DNA of 64,000 nt from Tribonema minus (taxonomy: Eukaryota; Sar; Xanthophyceae; Tribonematales; Tribonemataceae): the NCBI GenBank assembly GCA_017506865.1, contig JAFCMP010000546.1, positions 496,001 to 560,000 of the forward strand, in the 5' to 3' direction. The stretch's first letter is position 1. The number at the start of each line of letters is the position of its first letter. The notes under the pieces are model-generated. The model made no database searches. It was not told where the DNA came from and saw only the letters and a program-made list of their open reading frames with translations. The translations under genes were made by a program, and so were the position numbers. Of this stretch, positions 13,401 to 26,800 are shown piece by piece.

Positions 13401-16400
13401 ATGCCAATATGTCTTAAGTTGCTGAGTAGCTCCGAGCCTCCCTGCAACACCATCCGTGTGATTGAAAACGGCGCTGGTAAAGCGGTGTTCCTCCCAGGGG
13501 TGTGCATCGCTCCATCTGCCGCAGCGCCCTCAATGCAGCGTCGCTGCCCCCCCCGCGCCCCCCCCCGCGATCATGCAGCTACGTCGCCGCGCGCTGCGAG
13601 GAGTTCGCGTCGCCCGTGGTCGCGCGCCATCCTCATTGTAACTGTAGCATTTTGGTCTTGTATGCCTTGCACAAAACTTATTGACAGAGCCTTTGCCTCA
13701 GCGCCCCCCTTGCCCCAGAACCCCCCTGACCCCCCCCCCCCCCCCCCCGTGATCATGCAGCTACGTCGCCGCGCGCTGCGAGGAGTTCGCGTCGCCCGTC
13801 GTCGCGCGCGCGATCCTCGGCCGCGCGCCCTCCCTCCCGCACCTGCTCGCGTCGCTGCCCGCGGCCGCGGGGGCACGGCTCAGCGCCTTCTGGGACCTGC
13901 ACGCGCGCGAGACGGGGGGGAGCGAGGGGGACCCCTTCGGGGGGCAGGGGGCGCGCGCGCTGCAGACGCGCATGGTGCGCGCGCTGCGCAGCTACGCCTT
14001 CGCGCGCGAGGCGTGGGGGCACCTCGTGGTGCCGGCGGCGTTTGGTGTGCCGCGCGCGCTAGAGATCCGCGCCGCGTCCGAGCGGCAGTATGCGATGATG
14101 CCTGCGCCTGTGGGTGTGGGGCAGGCGTACTACCTCGACAAGCCGCAGTTCGCGATCGCGGCGCTGCCGGCGGCGCTGCGCGGGCGGCTGCTCACCGGCA
14201 TCATGACGCACCGCAAGGTATGGTATGTATGTAATGTGTGTGCATGTAGGGAGGGCTTGAGGCTAGGGTTTAAGTGGCGGCTAGAGGCCACGCAGGCGTG
14301 CTACCTCAACAAGCCGCAGTTCGCGGTCGCGGCGCTGCCGGCGGCGCTGCGTGGGCGGCTGCTCACGGGCACGTGACGCACCGCAAGGTATGGTATGTAA
14401 TGTGTGCGCATACATGTAGGGGTAGGGTTAGGGTTGGAGTTGCGGGTAGTCGACACGCAGGCGTACTACCTCGACAAGCCGCAAATCCCAATCGCCGCGC
14501 TGCCGGCGGCGCTGCGCAGGCGGCTGCTCACCGGCATCATAACGCACCGCAAGGTATGATATGTACGTATGCATGTGTGCATGTATGTAGGGGTAGGTGT
14601 AGGGTTCGAGTTGCAATTAGTAGCCATGCAGGCTTGTAATCTAGAGAAAGTCGCGGTGTTGTGAACCAGGCGGTGCTGCTGCTGCGATTTGTGGGGCGGC
14701 TGCTCATGGCATCATGGCGCACTGCAAGATTCGTATGTGTACATGCATGTAGGGTTAGGGTTTGGGTCTGGGTGAGGGCTAGTAGTGCAGCGTTTCTGAA
14801 GTGTGCCTTGGCACGCGTCTTCACCTCGTATCATCAATTACATGTTTTTGAAGTACTTGAACACTGAGAGCAATTGACGCATGCGCCTGGGAGGGATAAT
14901 CCCGTTTCACCGTTGTCACTCACGCCAGTCGCCTGCACACGCGCACAGGAGACGCACGTGAGCAGACGCGTGCATCACATGCCTGCAGCAGCACTGTATA
15001 CATCTGCATCGAGCGCAGTCGTGATGCCGCTTGCAAGCGCACATGCTGTCTGTCTGACACCGCGCGGCGACATGCGCGAGCAGAAACACACACCGCCACA
15101 CTTGTACATCATCGCAGCCCTGACACCTACAAGTCAAGCGCAGCCATGACACCTGCGAGCCCCTCCCCCCCCCCCCCCCCCACACACACACTCGAACACA
15201 TCAAAACTCAACTGTTCATCAATCGCAGCCCTGACACCTATGAGCGCGCCTGTACGACGCCACGAGGCAACATGCACGAGCACAGCATCTCTCCCCCCTG
15301 TCGCCCGCCCCCCATATACATAACTGAAGTCCCATCGAGCGCAACCCTGACGCCTACGCGCGAGCCTGCACACGCCTGCACGCGGCATCAGGCACGAACA
15401 CAGCCGCCCCCCCCCCCCCCCCCCCCCCGCGCCCCCCATATACATATTGAGATCCATCGAGCGCAGCCCTGAGACCTACATGGCACTTGCACATGGCAGT
15501 ACGCGGCATCACACGTGAGCGCAGCGGCGGCCCCCAACGCGCGCCACCCCCTCTTCTGTCCAAGTCTGCCAAAGACCCTAATGATCGTAACTTTAAGGTT
15601 TCCGTAAAGAACTCTCCTCTTCCGTGCGCGTGCGTTCTATGCAGGACCGCTCCTGCAGCGGCGTGCGCGCGTTCCTGAGCTTCATGCTCACGGCGCCGGC
15701 GCTCGTGTACGTGTGCCACGACGCGCGCCTGCGCCAGAAGCCCGTGTGGCTGCTGTACTTTGCGCGCGTCCCGGGCGCTGTCGTGCGCACCAACGAGTGC
15801 GACTTTGAGGTCTGGGAGAAGGTGAGGAGCCCTTGCCTTACCCTAACCCCAACCCTCACCCTTAACCCTAGTGTTCGGGTTGTGCCAGAAGCCCGTGTGG
15901 CTGCTGTACTTTGCGCGCGTCCCCGGCGCCGTTGTGCGCACGAATGAGTGCGACTTCGAGGTCTGGGAGAAGGTGAGAGCCTTGCCTCTAACCTAGGACT
16001 AGGGTTCAGTGACATTAGTGTAAGGGTTGGGCCAGAATCCCGGCATCCCCAACGCCGTCGTGCGCATAAACGAGAGCGACTTTCAGGTCTGGGTGAAGGT
16101 GAGGAACCCTTGCCCTGACATAGGACCAGGGTTCAGTAACCCTAGGGTTAGGGTTAGGGGTACCGCTCCGCGAGGGCAACCTCAAAATGAGGTTTGAAAT
16201 TAGGGTTGGGGTGGGGGTTACTCACCCCCCTCTGACGGTGGGGGGACAGCTTGCGGCGAGCGCTTGCATCGTTGCGTTAGGAGGGGGGGGGGTGGCTTGC
16301 TGTTGGTACTTTGAAACCATGCAATGTTGCGGCATGCATCTGCATTGCTTTCGTTTTGTGGTGAACCACACGGCCTCAAACATTGTAACTGTTGAAACAT

Positions 16401-19400
16401 GGGGCGTTCCAGCCCAAGGGGGACACCCACCACCAGATCCCGTGCAAGAGTGATTCGTTGCGCAAGCGCAAGTGCAGTGACGCTTTCAACTCCTGCCGCT
16501 GGCTAAACCCTCAGCACCAGCACGCTTGACGCCACTGCAGACGTCGTAAGCGCAGATGCGCCGCGCGGTTGGGTTGGGGTTAGGGTGAGGGTTAGGGTCA
16601 GTGTAGGCGTAGGGTTAGGATTAGGGTTAGGGTTAGGGAGGGGAAGTCTCCTGTCGCGTAGCCGCCGCTGCCGTCTTTTCTGCACCCACACACACGCAGC
16701 GGCGTCTACGCCGCGTGCACGCATGGACTTGCGTGTACACTACCGTGCCGGCTCACGGCTCAACGCTGTGACAGCTACTGCAAGCTCCGACCACGAATCA
16801 CACCGCGCACTTGCTCAGAATTGTCGCATCTGCATCTGCGCGTCCCCCGTGCGGACCCCAATTCACGCCGCCCGCTGTGAACTGCCGCATGTCCCTCATG
16901 CGCGCGCGCTGCGCTGCCGCTGCCGCCGCCGCCGCCGCCGCCGAGCAGCGCTACGCGCCCGGCGTCGTGCGCCTGGGCGCCAACGAGGGCTGGCGCAAGG
17001 GCTGCGCCAACTACTTCATCCTCCTCACGCGCGACACCGACGCCGCCGCCGCCGCCGCCACGCCTACCGACGACGCGACACCCGCCGCCGCCGCTGCCGC
17101 CGCCGCCGCTGCCGCCGCCGCCGCTGCCGCCGCCGCCGCTGGCGCGGCCTCGAGTGGCCTCCGTGCCGATGCGGCCCAGTTGCCCCCCGGGGGCGGCAGC
17201 ATGAGGGGGTTGGCAGGGGGGGAGCGGGGCTCAGCGGGGGGGGGAGAGGGGGGGGGGGGGCGCCGTGACCCCCTACTGGCTGCTCCGGCCGCCGTCCCTG
17301 GCGGGGGGGAAGATCACGCTGGCGCAGGCGATCGGGTCGCTGGTCGACGCCGCGCGCGCGCGCCGACAGGTAGGGACGAGGAGGCGGATGTTGCGCATAT
17401 ATAGAGTTCGATTCTTTATACTTCTGTGCTGTGTTGATGCAGCGCACATCTGCTAGAACTATCATCGGTCACCGTACGAAGCAATTGAATACGAGTAACA
17501 AAGTGGCCCGTTGATGTTGGGGGGGGCGTGAGAGATGGCGTTCAGCATCGCCATTGTGATTGGCGCAAGGGCGACGCTCATAGGTGATGGGGGAGTGGGC
17601 ATCGCGCGGTGCGGGGTGAGGTTCTCGTGGAGACTTCTCGGGGTAAGCAGCGGCAGAGTGCGTACATCGGTTGCCGACTCTTTGGCTGGCACAGGCCCTG
17701 CAACGCCCGACGCGCACGTGCAGCAGAGCCCTAGGGTAAGGGTCAGGGTGAGCTAACCCTAAAAAAAACGCAGCTGGAGGGCCTGACAAGTCGATGCTGC
17801 CTGGTAGCTGTGACAGTTATCCCCCACTGCCTGCGTACAAATGCATTATCTCGCAGTGACGCGGCTGGCACAACCCGGTGCTGGATGACAGCTAAGGGGT
17901 AGGGTTAGAGTCAGGGTTAGGGCTAGGGTGAGATGGTCTCGCACGCGTGTGGTCCGGGATGCTCATGTCAGGGCCGATGGACAGGCGCCTAACCCTAATC
18001 TAACCCTAACCCTAACCCCAACATGCGGCACTGGGGTGAGGGTCAGGGCAAGGGCTTGAAATGAAAGTCAGCACGAGGGACAGGGCCGGGGCCCTCCTGC
18101 ACGGAAAGTTATCAGAAAGTGATATGGCCTACTGGCTGTTGCATGCCTTGCTTGTCACTGAGGACGAGGCTGGCAATGGATTGAGCGTCAGGGCTAGAGC
18201 GAGGGTCACCTAGGGCACACTCACTGAGACGCATGCGCGCGTGCCGGCACCGCATCGCAGCGCCAGACCCGGCGCAACCAGCCACGCCAGCCACTAATCC
18301 GCGCCGTGTGGCCGGCTAATTTTTGCTAGGGTCAAAATATAAAGGTCGGGGTCAGGATCAGGGTTTGGGTTGAGCCGCACGCACGCGCGCTTCGCGCCTC
18401 GCACCAGCGTGCTCACGCCGACGCGTCCCTCCACACGAATACTTACCCCTGGCACGCCGCGAAAAACAGCCCCGGCGCAAACCACAAGTCACCTCTTTTC
18501 GCGCCACGCGGCCACAGCACCGGCCTCACGCACGCGCGCTTCGCACAGCGTGCTCACTCCGACGCTTCCCCCCCGTCTCATGTGCACGTACCCCTGGCGC
18601 GTCAGGGCGGCATCATGCGGACGCTCGCAGGCGGCGGCGCCGCGGGTGCGGCCGCAGGCACAGGCGCGGCGGCTGTGCCCGGCGACCACCACCCCCCCGT
18701 GCGCATGCAGTACAACGTCGCGCTCGAGGTGGGCGGGGTCGTGCTGGAGGCCGCGGACAGGACCACGCTGCCGCAGACGGCGCAGGTGAGGCCGCAGATA
18801 CATACTTCAAGTTGAAGTGTCTGTATATGGTCTCCGCGTGGCGCGCTGGAGGTGCTGCAGGCTCGGACAGGACCGCGCTTCTGTAAACGGCACAGGTGAG
18901 GCCGCGTCTTGGAACTTCAAGTTGAAGTATCCAGGTAATGTTTTTCCGTGTAGTGCTCGAGGTGGGGGGCGTCGTGCTGGAGGCTGCGGACAGGACCACG
19001 CTGCCGCAGACGGCGCACGTGAGGCCATATCTGATTACTTCAAGTTGAAGCATTCAGGTACGGAAGTTTGTGTGGCACTAGCGTGGTGCTGGAGGCCGCG
19101 GACAGGACCACGCTGCCGCAGATGGCGCAGGTGAGGCCATATCCGATTACTTCGAGTTGAAGTACTCAGGTACATTTTTGTGTGGCACTAGCGTGGTGCT
19201 GGAGGCCACGGACAGGACCACGCTGCTGCAGACGGCCCAGGTGAGGCCAATATATCCGGTAACTTAAAATTGAGGTAACCATTTGTGTGGCGCTCGAGGT
19301 GGGTGGCATCGTGCTGGAGGCCGTGGACAGGACCACGCTGCCGCAGACGGCGCAGGTGAGGCCGAGGCGAGGCGAGGCCGGGTCCTGGAACTTCAACTTG

Positions 19401-22400
19401 AAGTATGATGTTGCATTGAGTACTTGCTATTCATGTAATGTAACGGTGCACCTCCGCTTTGTCACTTTTCGTGCTTTGAAGTCCTTTGATTTACAAGTGG
19501 TATGGACCTATCCCAGAGGAGTGCTTGACTGTGCACATGCACTACGGCCGACAGGGTGCTACAAGACCAACTGCGCATTCCACCAAATTTGGGAAGCCCG
19601 ACATCGGCGTCAACCGTCGTGCCACAGCACCCACGTTCTCGGTTACCGCGGGGTCTACACAAAGCTGCCTCAACTCCCCCCCCCCACACACACACGCCCC
19701 CTCCCCTCGCCCCCCCGACGCGTTATTGATCCCCCCCCCCCCACCCCTCCCCGCCCCCCCAGCTTCAACTTCACCTCTGGGACCTCAGCCTCCGCCTGGA
19801 GCTCCAGCACCTGCACCCGGGTGACTGGCTCGGCCGCCCCGACAGCCTTCGCGCTCGCGCCGCCTACGCCGTCGAAGGCAGCCGCCCCCTTCCCCCGTAT
19901 GGCGGCAGCAGCGGCGGCGGCGGCAGCGGCGGCGGCGGCGGCGGCGGCGACGGTGTAGAGCACTTCTTGGAGCCGACGCGTGGCGAGGCGACAGCAGAGT
20001 CAAGCGCTGACACGGCGACGACGGAGATCCGCCTGCACGTTCCGCGCCACGCCGTGGTGAACGTGAGCACGGGGCTGGTGGAGGTGCTCAAGGCGTTTGC
20101 GACGCGCGCGGCGCAGCGCTGGGCGGCGGCGTACGAGCCGGTGGCTGCGGTCGGCGGCGCGGCGGCGGCGGCGGTGGCGGCGGGGCGCGGCGGCGGCGGC
20201 GGCGGCGATGGCGGCGGTGAGTGTTGTGGTGGCGGCGTAAGGTTGTGGAAGTCTGGGAGTGCTTGCGAGTGTGGTATTGCGGGTGGCATGAGTCGAGGTA
20301 ATGAGGTTTCACGGTCCGCTTGGAGAGGATGGTGACAGGCGTGAGCGAGGAGGGTTTCAAGTGACCAGCTGCTGATTTTGATATTTCTGGACCATGCAGC
20401 GAATCCTTGACTGGGCTTGCGTATGTACGTACCATACGTAGACGCACTACTTCGAGTTGCATGCATCGGCGTCCAGGCCACCTGCGCAACAAAGTCTTCA
20501 TGATTGTCATGGAAGCGCGGGCTGCATGTCTCCTGCCATCCGCTCGTAAACCCCCATTTTCACCACCCCTCGCCCGCGCAGCCGCCGCCCGCGAGCGCCG
20601 CGAGCCGCCCCTGCGCGCCGCCGCCGCGGCGCCGTCCACCGAGCGTCACTTCAACTTCAACTTCAATATCACCAACAGCCTCGGCGCCGGCGTGCTCCTG
20701 CGCGGCGCGGCGCCGTGGTCCGAGCACGGCTTGGCGTCCCCCTCGCTGCGGGGGGGGGGTGGGGGGGGGAGGGGGGGGGGGGCACTGCCCTGGCAGGAGG
20801 GCTTCTTGTGCCCTGACTGCCTCCGCGATTTGGGGTCGCCTGAGGCGCTGATGCTGCACTACCGCCGCGAGCACGGCGACGGCGGCGGCGGTGGCGGCGG
20901 AGGCAGCCGCGGCGGCGGCAGCCGTTACGGCGGTACGTAGCTGGGAGTTTACCAACATCGATTATACTTTTGGCGAGTATCTTGTCCTGTACTGTGCGCG
21001 GTCAAGTGCAACTACGAACCGCAAGGGCGACACGCCTCAGCGGCGAACACGACACGCGGCAGATGTCATGGAACTCCGCGCATGGCGCCTGCCACTGACC
21101 CAGCCGCTGCTTGTGTCGCAGCCTCGCTTCGTGTCCTGACGTCTAATCCTCAAGTGCCATGGCTGTACTCACAGGCAGCGACAGTGGCGGCGCGCGGGGC
21201 GACGCCCCTAGCTTGACGCTGCCGCCGGGTCAGTCCGTGCGGTGCGCCTTGCCCGAGGGCGGCGGCACCGTCACGGTGCTCGTGCAGGGGTACAAGCCCA
21301 TCACGGGCGTTCAGGTGCGCTTATGCCTGCTGCTTAGAAGTGTGTGTCATCTGGTCCTTGTTTGCTGCTTGGAAGTATCTCGAAGTGGTATAGACATGAT
21401 GCGCTTCTGCCTCGTGAACCCAGAACGAAACCGACACCATTGAACTTGATGGTATTAGTGAGGGACTCGAACAGCGACTGCCTTGCTCGTGGCAGCCAGC
21501 ACAGATTGGGCGGTGCGCTTGCGCAGCACGTATAAGGCAGTTCATCGACTGCGACTTAAAAGTTCGGAGTTTGAGTACGAGATCGCTGTAGCGTTTGCCT
21601 CCACCACATGATGCAATTGTCAACTACCAACATATTCAAGTCCTCCATGTGCCCGTTGTTTGCAATTTTTCCTCGTGGCCAGGTGGCGTCCCTTGGCATC
21701 CACACGTACCCGCTGCAGGAGGCGGCGCGCCCGGCTGCTGCTGCTGCCGCGCCTTCGCTGAGCGCTGCTGCCGCCGACGCGCCGCCGCAGCCGGCCAGCC
21801 GAAACCCGCTGCCAAAGACGCCATCCGGCACGTCCCTCGCCTCCACACAAGACGGCCTCGTAAGCGCGCACGGCGGCGCCGACGGCAGCTACGCGCTCGT
21901 TGGCGGCGGCGGCGGCGGCGGCAGTGGCGGTGGCGGCGGCGGCGACGCAGTCACCGACGATGGCCTGCACAGCGACTCGACGACGCAGTTCTCACAGTCA
22001 CCAATGCCAGGCGGCGGCGGCGGCGGCGGCGGCGGCGGGAAGAGGAAGACGCTGAGCACTGCTTCGCAAGCGCAGGCGGCGCCGCGCGCCGCCCGCGCCG
22101 GCCGCAGCGGCAGCAGCGGCGGCGGCGGCGGCCACCTGGCGCTGGTGGTGGTGGTGTCGCGCTCCGACGCCGACGCGGCGCCCGGCGGCGGCGGCGCGGC
22201 GGCGGCGGTGGCGGCGGAGCAGGGCGCGCTGTCGGTGGTGCTGCGCACGAACGTGTGCGTGCGCAACACAGCGCTGGGCTGCGCGGAGGTGGACGTCGGT
22301 CTGCCGGCGCCGTATCAGCTGCTGCCGGGGGAGGAGGCGCCGCTGCCGCTGCCGGTGCTCGCGCGGCGCGCGCTGCGCGTCGCCGGCGACGCGACGTGCG

Positions 22401-23774
22401 CGTGGCGCGAGCCCATCGCGCTGTCGCCCGCGCTGCTGGACCCTGCAACGCCCGCGGCGCTGCGGCGCACGCAGGTACCTTGTGCGACGGGCACTTGTGT
22501 CGGTTCTGTGCTCCATTGCACTTCGAGCTCTGCAGTGGGCGGACATCTCAAGGCGCTGCATTGCAGGCACGCCCACTGTAGCGCTGGTGTTTCTCGTGTG
22601 TACCCAAGCGCTTCACACAACGGGCACCTCATGGTGCCGCGCTGGGCCCTGATGCGGTCATGAAGCACGCCTCGCCACAGGTCACACGCGGTGTGGTCGC
22701 ATTGCAACGTACTCCGCGTTGTCCGGTAGTTGTGGCCCATAACGTGGTGAACACGAGGGCTTTGCTGAGCACCTGCTTCTCCCTCTGGCAGGCGTCGTGT
22801 CGCCGCAATGCGCCGCCGATCGCGACATCTGCGCGTCCACGGGCGCTGCATTCGCCGCACGCTGCCGGCGCCACGGTCCAGACCGCCGCTGCGTCACACT
22901 CCGCGGGCAGGCTCACCGCGCGCACGTGCTCTGAGCTCTGCGCATGCGCACTTGCCGCTGCGCACTGCGCCCGTGCTCTAAGCAAGAAAGGCTGCAATTG
23001 AAGCGATGTCAGTTTATTGTATTGAAGATTTTGGTTTAGCTCTTGGAATTTTTGCGGTTTTCATTGGTTGTGATAGCTTACCGCCTGAGCGCTGCGCACA
23101 CCCTAAACCTAACCCTCACCGCAGGCCATGGAGATCAACTCGCTGCACCTGCACCAGCGCTCCGCGGCGGCGGCGGCGCACGCGTCGTCGCTTGCACGCG
23201 CCGGCGCCGCCGCCGCCTCCCCCGCGCGGCCGCAGCAGCGGAGGCGTGCGCAGTCGGTGGCGCCGCCGTCGCCAGCGTCGGCTGCAGCCGGCGGCAGCAG
23301 CAGCATCGGCGGAGAATCGCACCGGGCGAGCTTCACACTGGCGGTACGTGCACCCGCGCTAGTAGCTCTGCTGTACGCCTGCATGAGGACTGCGTGCAAC
23401 TGCTCAAGCACAGCCAAAGTTGTCTGACATGCGGTGCTCTAACCCCTGCCCCCCCCTGCCCCCCCCCCCTCCGCCACGACAGTCGCCGCCGCCGACGCAA
23501 CCCCATGTCGTCGAAGACGCCCCCGCCGCCGCCTTGACAAGCACTGCCACCGCGGCGGACTGGGTCATCACCATCCACCCCTCGTACATCGTCACCAACG
23601 CGCTGCCGTGCACGGTGGAGGTGGAGTTCACGCAGCCGTCGGCGGCGGCGGCGGCGGCGCTCGAGACGACGCGCAGGGCGCGTGCGGACGCCGCCGCCGC
23701 TGCGCGCGACCCCGCCCACGACCTCTTCTTCCTGCCAGAGTCCGTGGAGGGCGCCGCCGACGTGGACCGCGGCG

Positions 23775-23807
<33 letters not shown>

Positions 23808-26800
23808 GCGGCGGCGGCGGCGGCGGCGGCGGGGCGGCGGTGGCCGACGAAGAGTCTCGCGCGGCTGCGGCGGCGCTGCAGGCGGCGGACGCGCGGCGGC
23901 AGCGGCGCGGCGGCGGCGCCGCGGCGGCGGCAGGCGCGGCGCTCATGCGCACGTACGCCGAGGAGGAGGAGGAGGAGGAGGAGGACGGCAGCGGCGGCGC
24001 CGCTGCGGACGATGGCGTCGTCCTCATCTGGCGCGGACGCATAGAGTCCGGCCACGAGGCGCGCCTCGGCCGGCTCAGCACGGAGCGGCCGCTGTGGGCG
24101 CGCGTGCGCGTCGCCGCGCCGCCGCGCAGCAGCGGCGGCGGCGGCGGCGCGCAGCCCGACGGCGCGCGCTGGTCGCTGGCGGTCGCGCTCGCGCCGACGG
24201 CGCGCTGCGGCCGCGCGGCGTACAACGCTGCGGCGCCGGCGGACGTCGCGTGGGGCGCGCCGGGGTCGGAGGCGGCGGCGGCGGCGCCGCAGCTGCGGCT
24301 GGCGCGCGCGTGGGGGCGCGGCGCGCCGCGGCGCGCGGTGCTGTACGCCGAGTACTGGGTCATCAACAAGACGGGCGTTGCGCTGTGGTACAAGGCGAAG
24401 ACGCTGCGGCGCGGCGGGCGGCGCGAGCGCGTGAACGCGGGGGACGTCGCGCGGTAAGGGGGGTCGCGTCTGTACTCCCTGTACTCTGTACTCTGGACTC
24501 TGGACTCGCTGCACTCTGTACTCTCTAGGTTGAGGAGGGCCGCGTAGCTGGCGCCGGCGTCAGCTCTGCGCTCTGTACTCTCTGTACTCTGCACTCAATA
24601 CGCTGCGCGCTGTAGTGCCCGCGCGCAGCGGCAGCAGTGACGAGCGTTGCGCCGGAAGTGGCGTAGAGCTGCCAGAGCGCAAGCGCCTCATTGCTAAAGC
24701 GGCGCTGCAGGGTGGTAGCGTTTGTTGCGCCGGGACTGCTTTCTGTGCGATCGGGAAGAGCCGTCTAGCCGTAACCCTGATCCTTCTGTGAAAAGTAGGT
24801 GACGATTGCGCGGGGCTGCATTTGATGCATCTGACAGCAGGGCTTGCTGATTCAGGTTTGGACATAGGTCAGTGGTGCCCACACCACAGCGGACACACGC
24901 GATTCATCATCGTTTTTTGTTCTACCTGTTGAAGTTACAACATGTCAATCAAAGTTGTGCGAAGCACGTATCTTTTTGCTAGCCTAAGCTGCTCGTTGTG
25001 ATGAGCAGCCTCCCTCACTCGACAAAGTGAGCAGACCACTGCCTTCCTGCTGTTCACTTCTGCGATGTCCAACACCACTTCGCTTTCAGCTGAATGTAGC
25101 TATATAATAACCTCCAATGGCATTGTGCCACATGCGCCAGTATGGGCCATCTAGGGTCAGGTTTAGAATTATGGACTACCCTAACGGTTATGGACCAACC
25201 CTTACCCTAATTCTAAACATTGTGACTATGTGCTACGCTCACGCTGCTGCTGCTGCTGCTGCTGCTGCGCAGGGCCGATCGAGGGCGCAACGACGCCGGC
25301 GCCGCCACGCCGGAACGCGGCGGCGACGGAGCATCCGCGCCCCTGCCAGAGATCAAGGTGAGGGAGCCACTGAGCGCTGGCGCTTGAAAACTAACGTTGA
25401 AGTGCATGCAAACCGACGACTTGAAGTGCATGCAAACCGACGGATCTTACGGAGGTGGTGGTCGAGTTGAGGTATTTGAGGGGCGCCCTCAAACGCACCA
25501 TCGAGAGACTCAATGTGTGTGTGCGTGGACAGCTCAGCATCGCCGCGCGCTGCCCATGCTCCGCAGAGCGTTGCTGGGCACTGCTGAGTGATTATCTCGC
25601 CTTCCGCGTGCGTCGTGGGAGCACCGGGCCATCAGTTCCACACATACCGCTTGCTCAGCATCGGCGATTCATTTCCCCCTGCTTCTTTTTTGCTGAGCAC
25701 TGCTGACCATTGCTGAGCGCTGCCCCATTCTCCCCAACTTCCGCAGGAGCACCAGGGCCACCAGCTCCACTTCGTCACTACACTGCACAGCGCCAATTTC
25801 TGCTGCTGCTTCTCCATTGACTCTTGCTGAGTGGCCGCCCGTCCTCCGCTGAGCACTGCTCTGCACTGCCTCGTATTCTGCGCGCACACGCAGGAGCACC
25901 GGGGCCACCAGCTCCGCACCGTCACCGCACTGTGCATCGCTATTTTCTCCTGCTCATTCGCCGCTGAGCATTGCTGCGTTGCTGCCCGTCCCTCCATTGC
26001 TGAGCGTTGCCCCATACTCCGCACGCGCGCGCACAGGAGCACCAGGCCACCAGCTCCGCACTGTCACCACACTGCGCAGCGTCGCTTTCTCCTGCTCATT
26101 GTGCGCTGATTTTTTTTGCGCGCGTGCGCAGGAGCACCAGGCCACCAGCTCCGCGGCGGAGTCCCTCAACACACTGGCGGCGGATGCGCTCATGCTGATT
26201 TTCCGCTGAGCATTGCTGAATAACTCACCGTCCTCAGTCGCTGAGCAACGTCCCATTCTCCATGCACGCGCGCAGGAGCACCAGGCCACCAGCTCCGCAC
26301 CGTCACTGCGCATCGCCGATTTCTCCTGCAGATTCTTCGCTGATTTTGCTGAGTAGCTGCCTGTCCTCCGTTGCTGAGCGTTGCCCTATTCTCCGCGCGC
26401 TCGCGCACAGGAGCACCAGGCCACCAGCTCCACAGCGGAGTTCCTCTACATGCTGGCGGCAATTGCGCTCATGTTGATTCTCCGCTGGGAACCGCTGAGT
26501 CGCTGCCCGTCCTTCATCGCTGAGCAATGCCCCAATCCTCCGCACACGCGCGCAGGAGCGCCAGCGCCACCAGCTGCGCACCGTCACCACACTGCGCATC
26601 ATCGATTTTCCCTGCTGATTTTATTTTGGGCTGTTTTTATTTATTATTTTGCGCGCGTGCGCAGGAGCACCAGGCCACCAGCTCCGCGGCCGAGTCCCTC
26701 AATACGCTGGCTGCGGATGCGCTCATGCTGGACGCCAGCTACTACTCCGATGGCCTCAACCTGCAGTTCTTCGGCGAGGGGTTCGGCGCGGGGGGGGCGA

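Noticed and set aside
13287-14234. 315-codon plus-strand frame overlapping exon 13
   Set aside because: Arg/Gly-rich frame offset from the exon 13 frame, which continues the phase-2 junction from exon 12.
14283-14560. Copies of exon ends as extra coding exons or mutually exclusive exons
   Set aside because: Most copies lack their own acceptor or meet a stop. Phase chaining works with single copies throughout. Some use in RNA cannot be excluded.
16568-16640. True telomere or chromosome end
   Set aside because: The TTAGGG-like runs are short, imperfect, in both orientations and inside introns of a continuous gene.
25741-26664. CRISPR-like direct repeats
   Set aside because: Units are about 130 bases, decayed, and contain an acceptor plus exon sequence of the next exon; host is a eukaryote; no spacer pattern.
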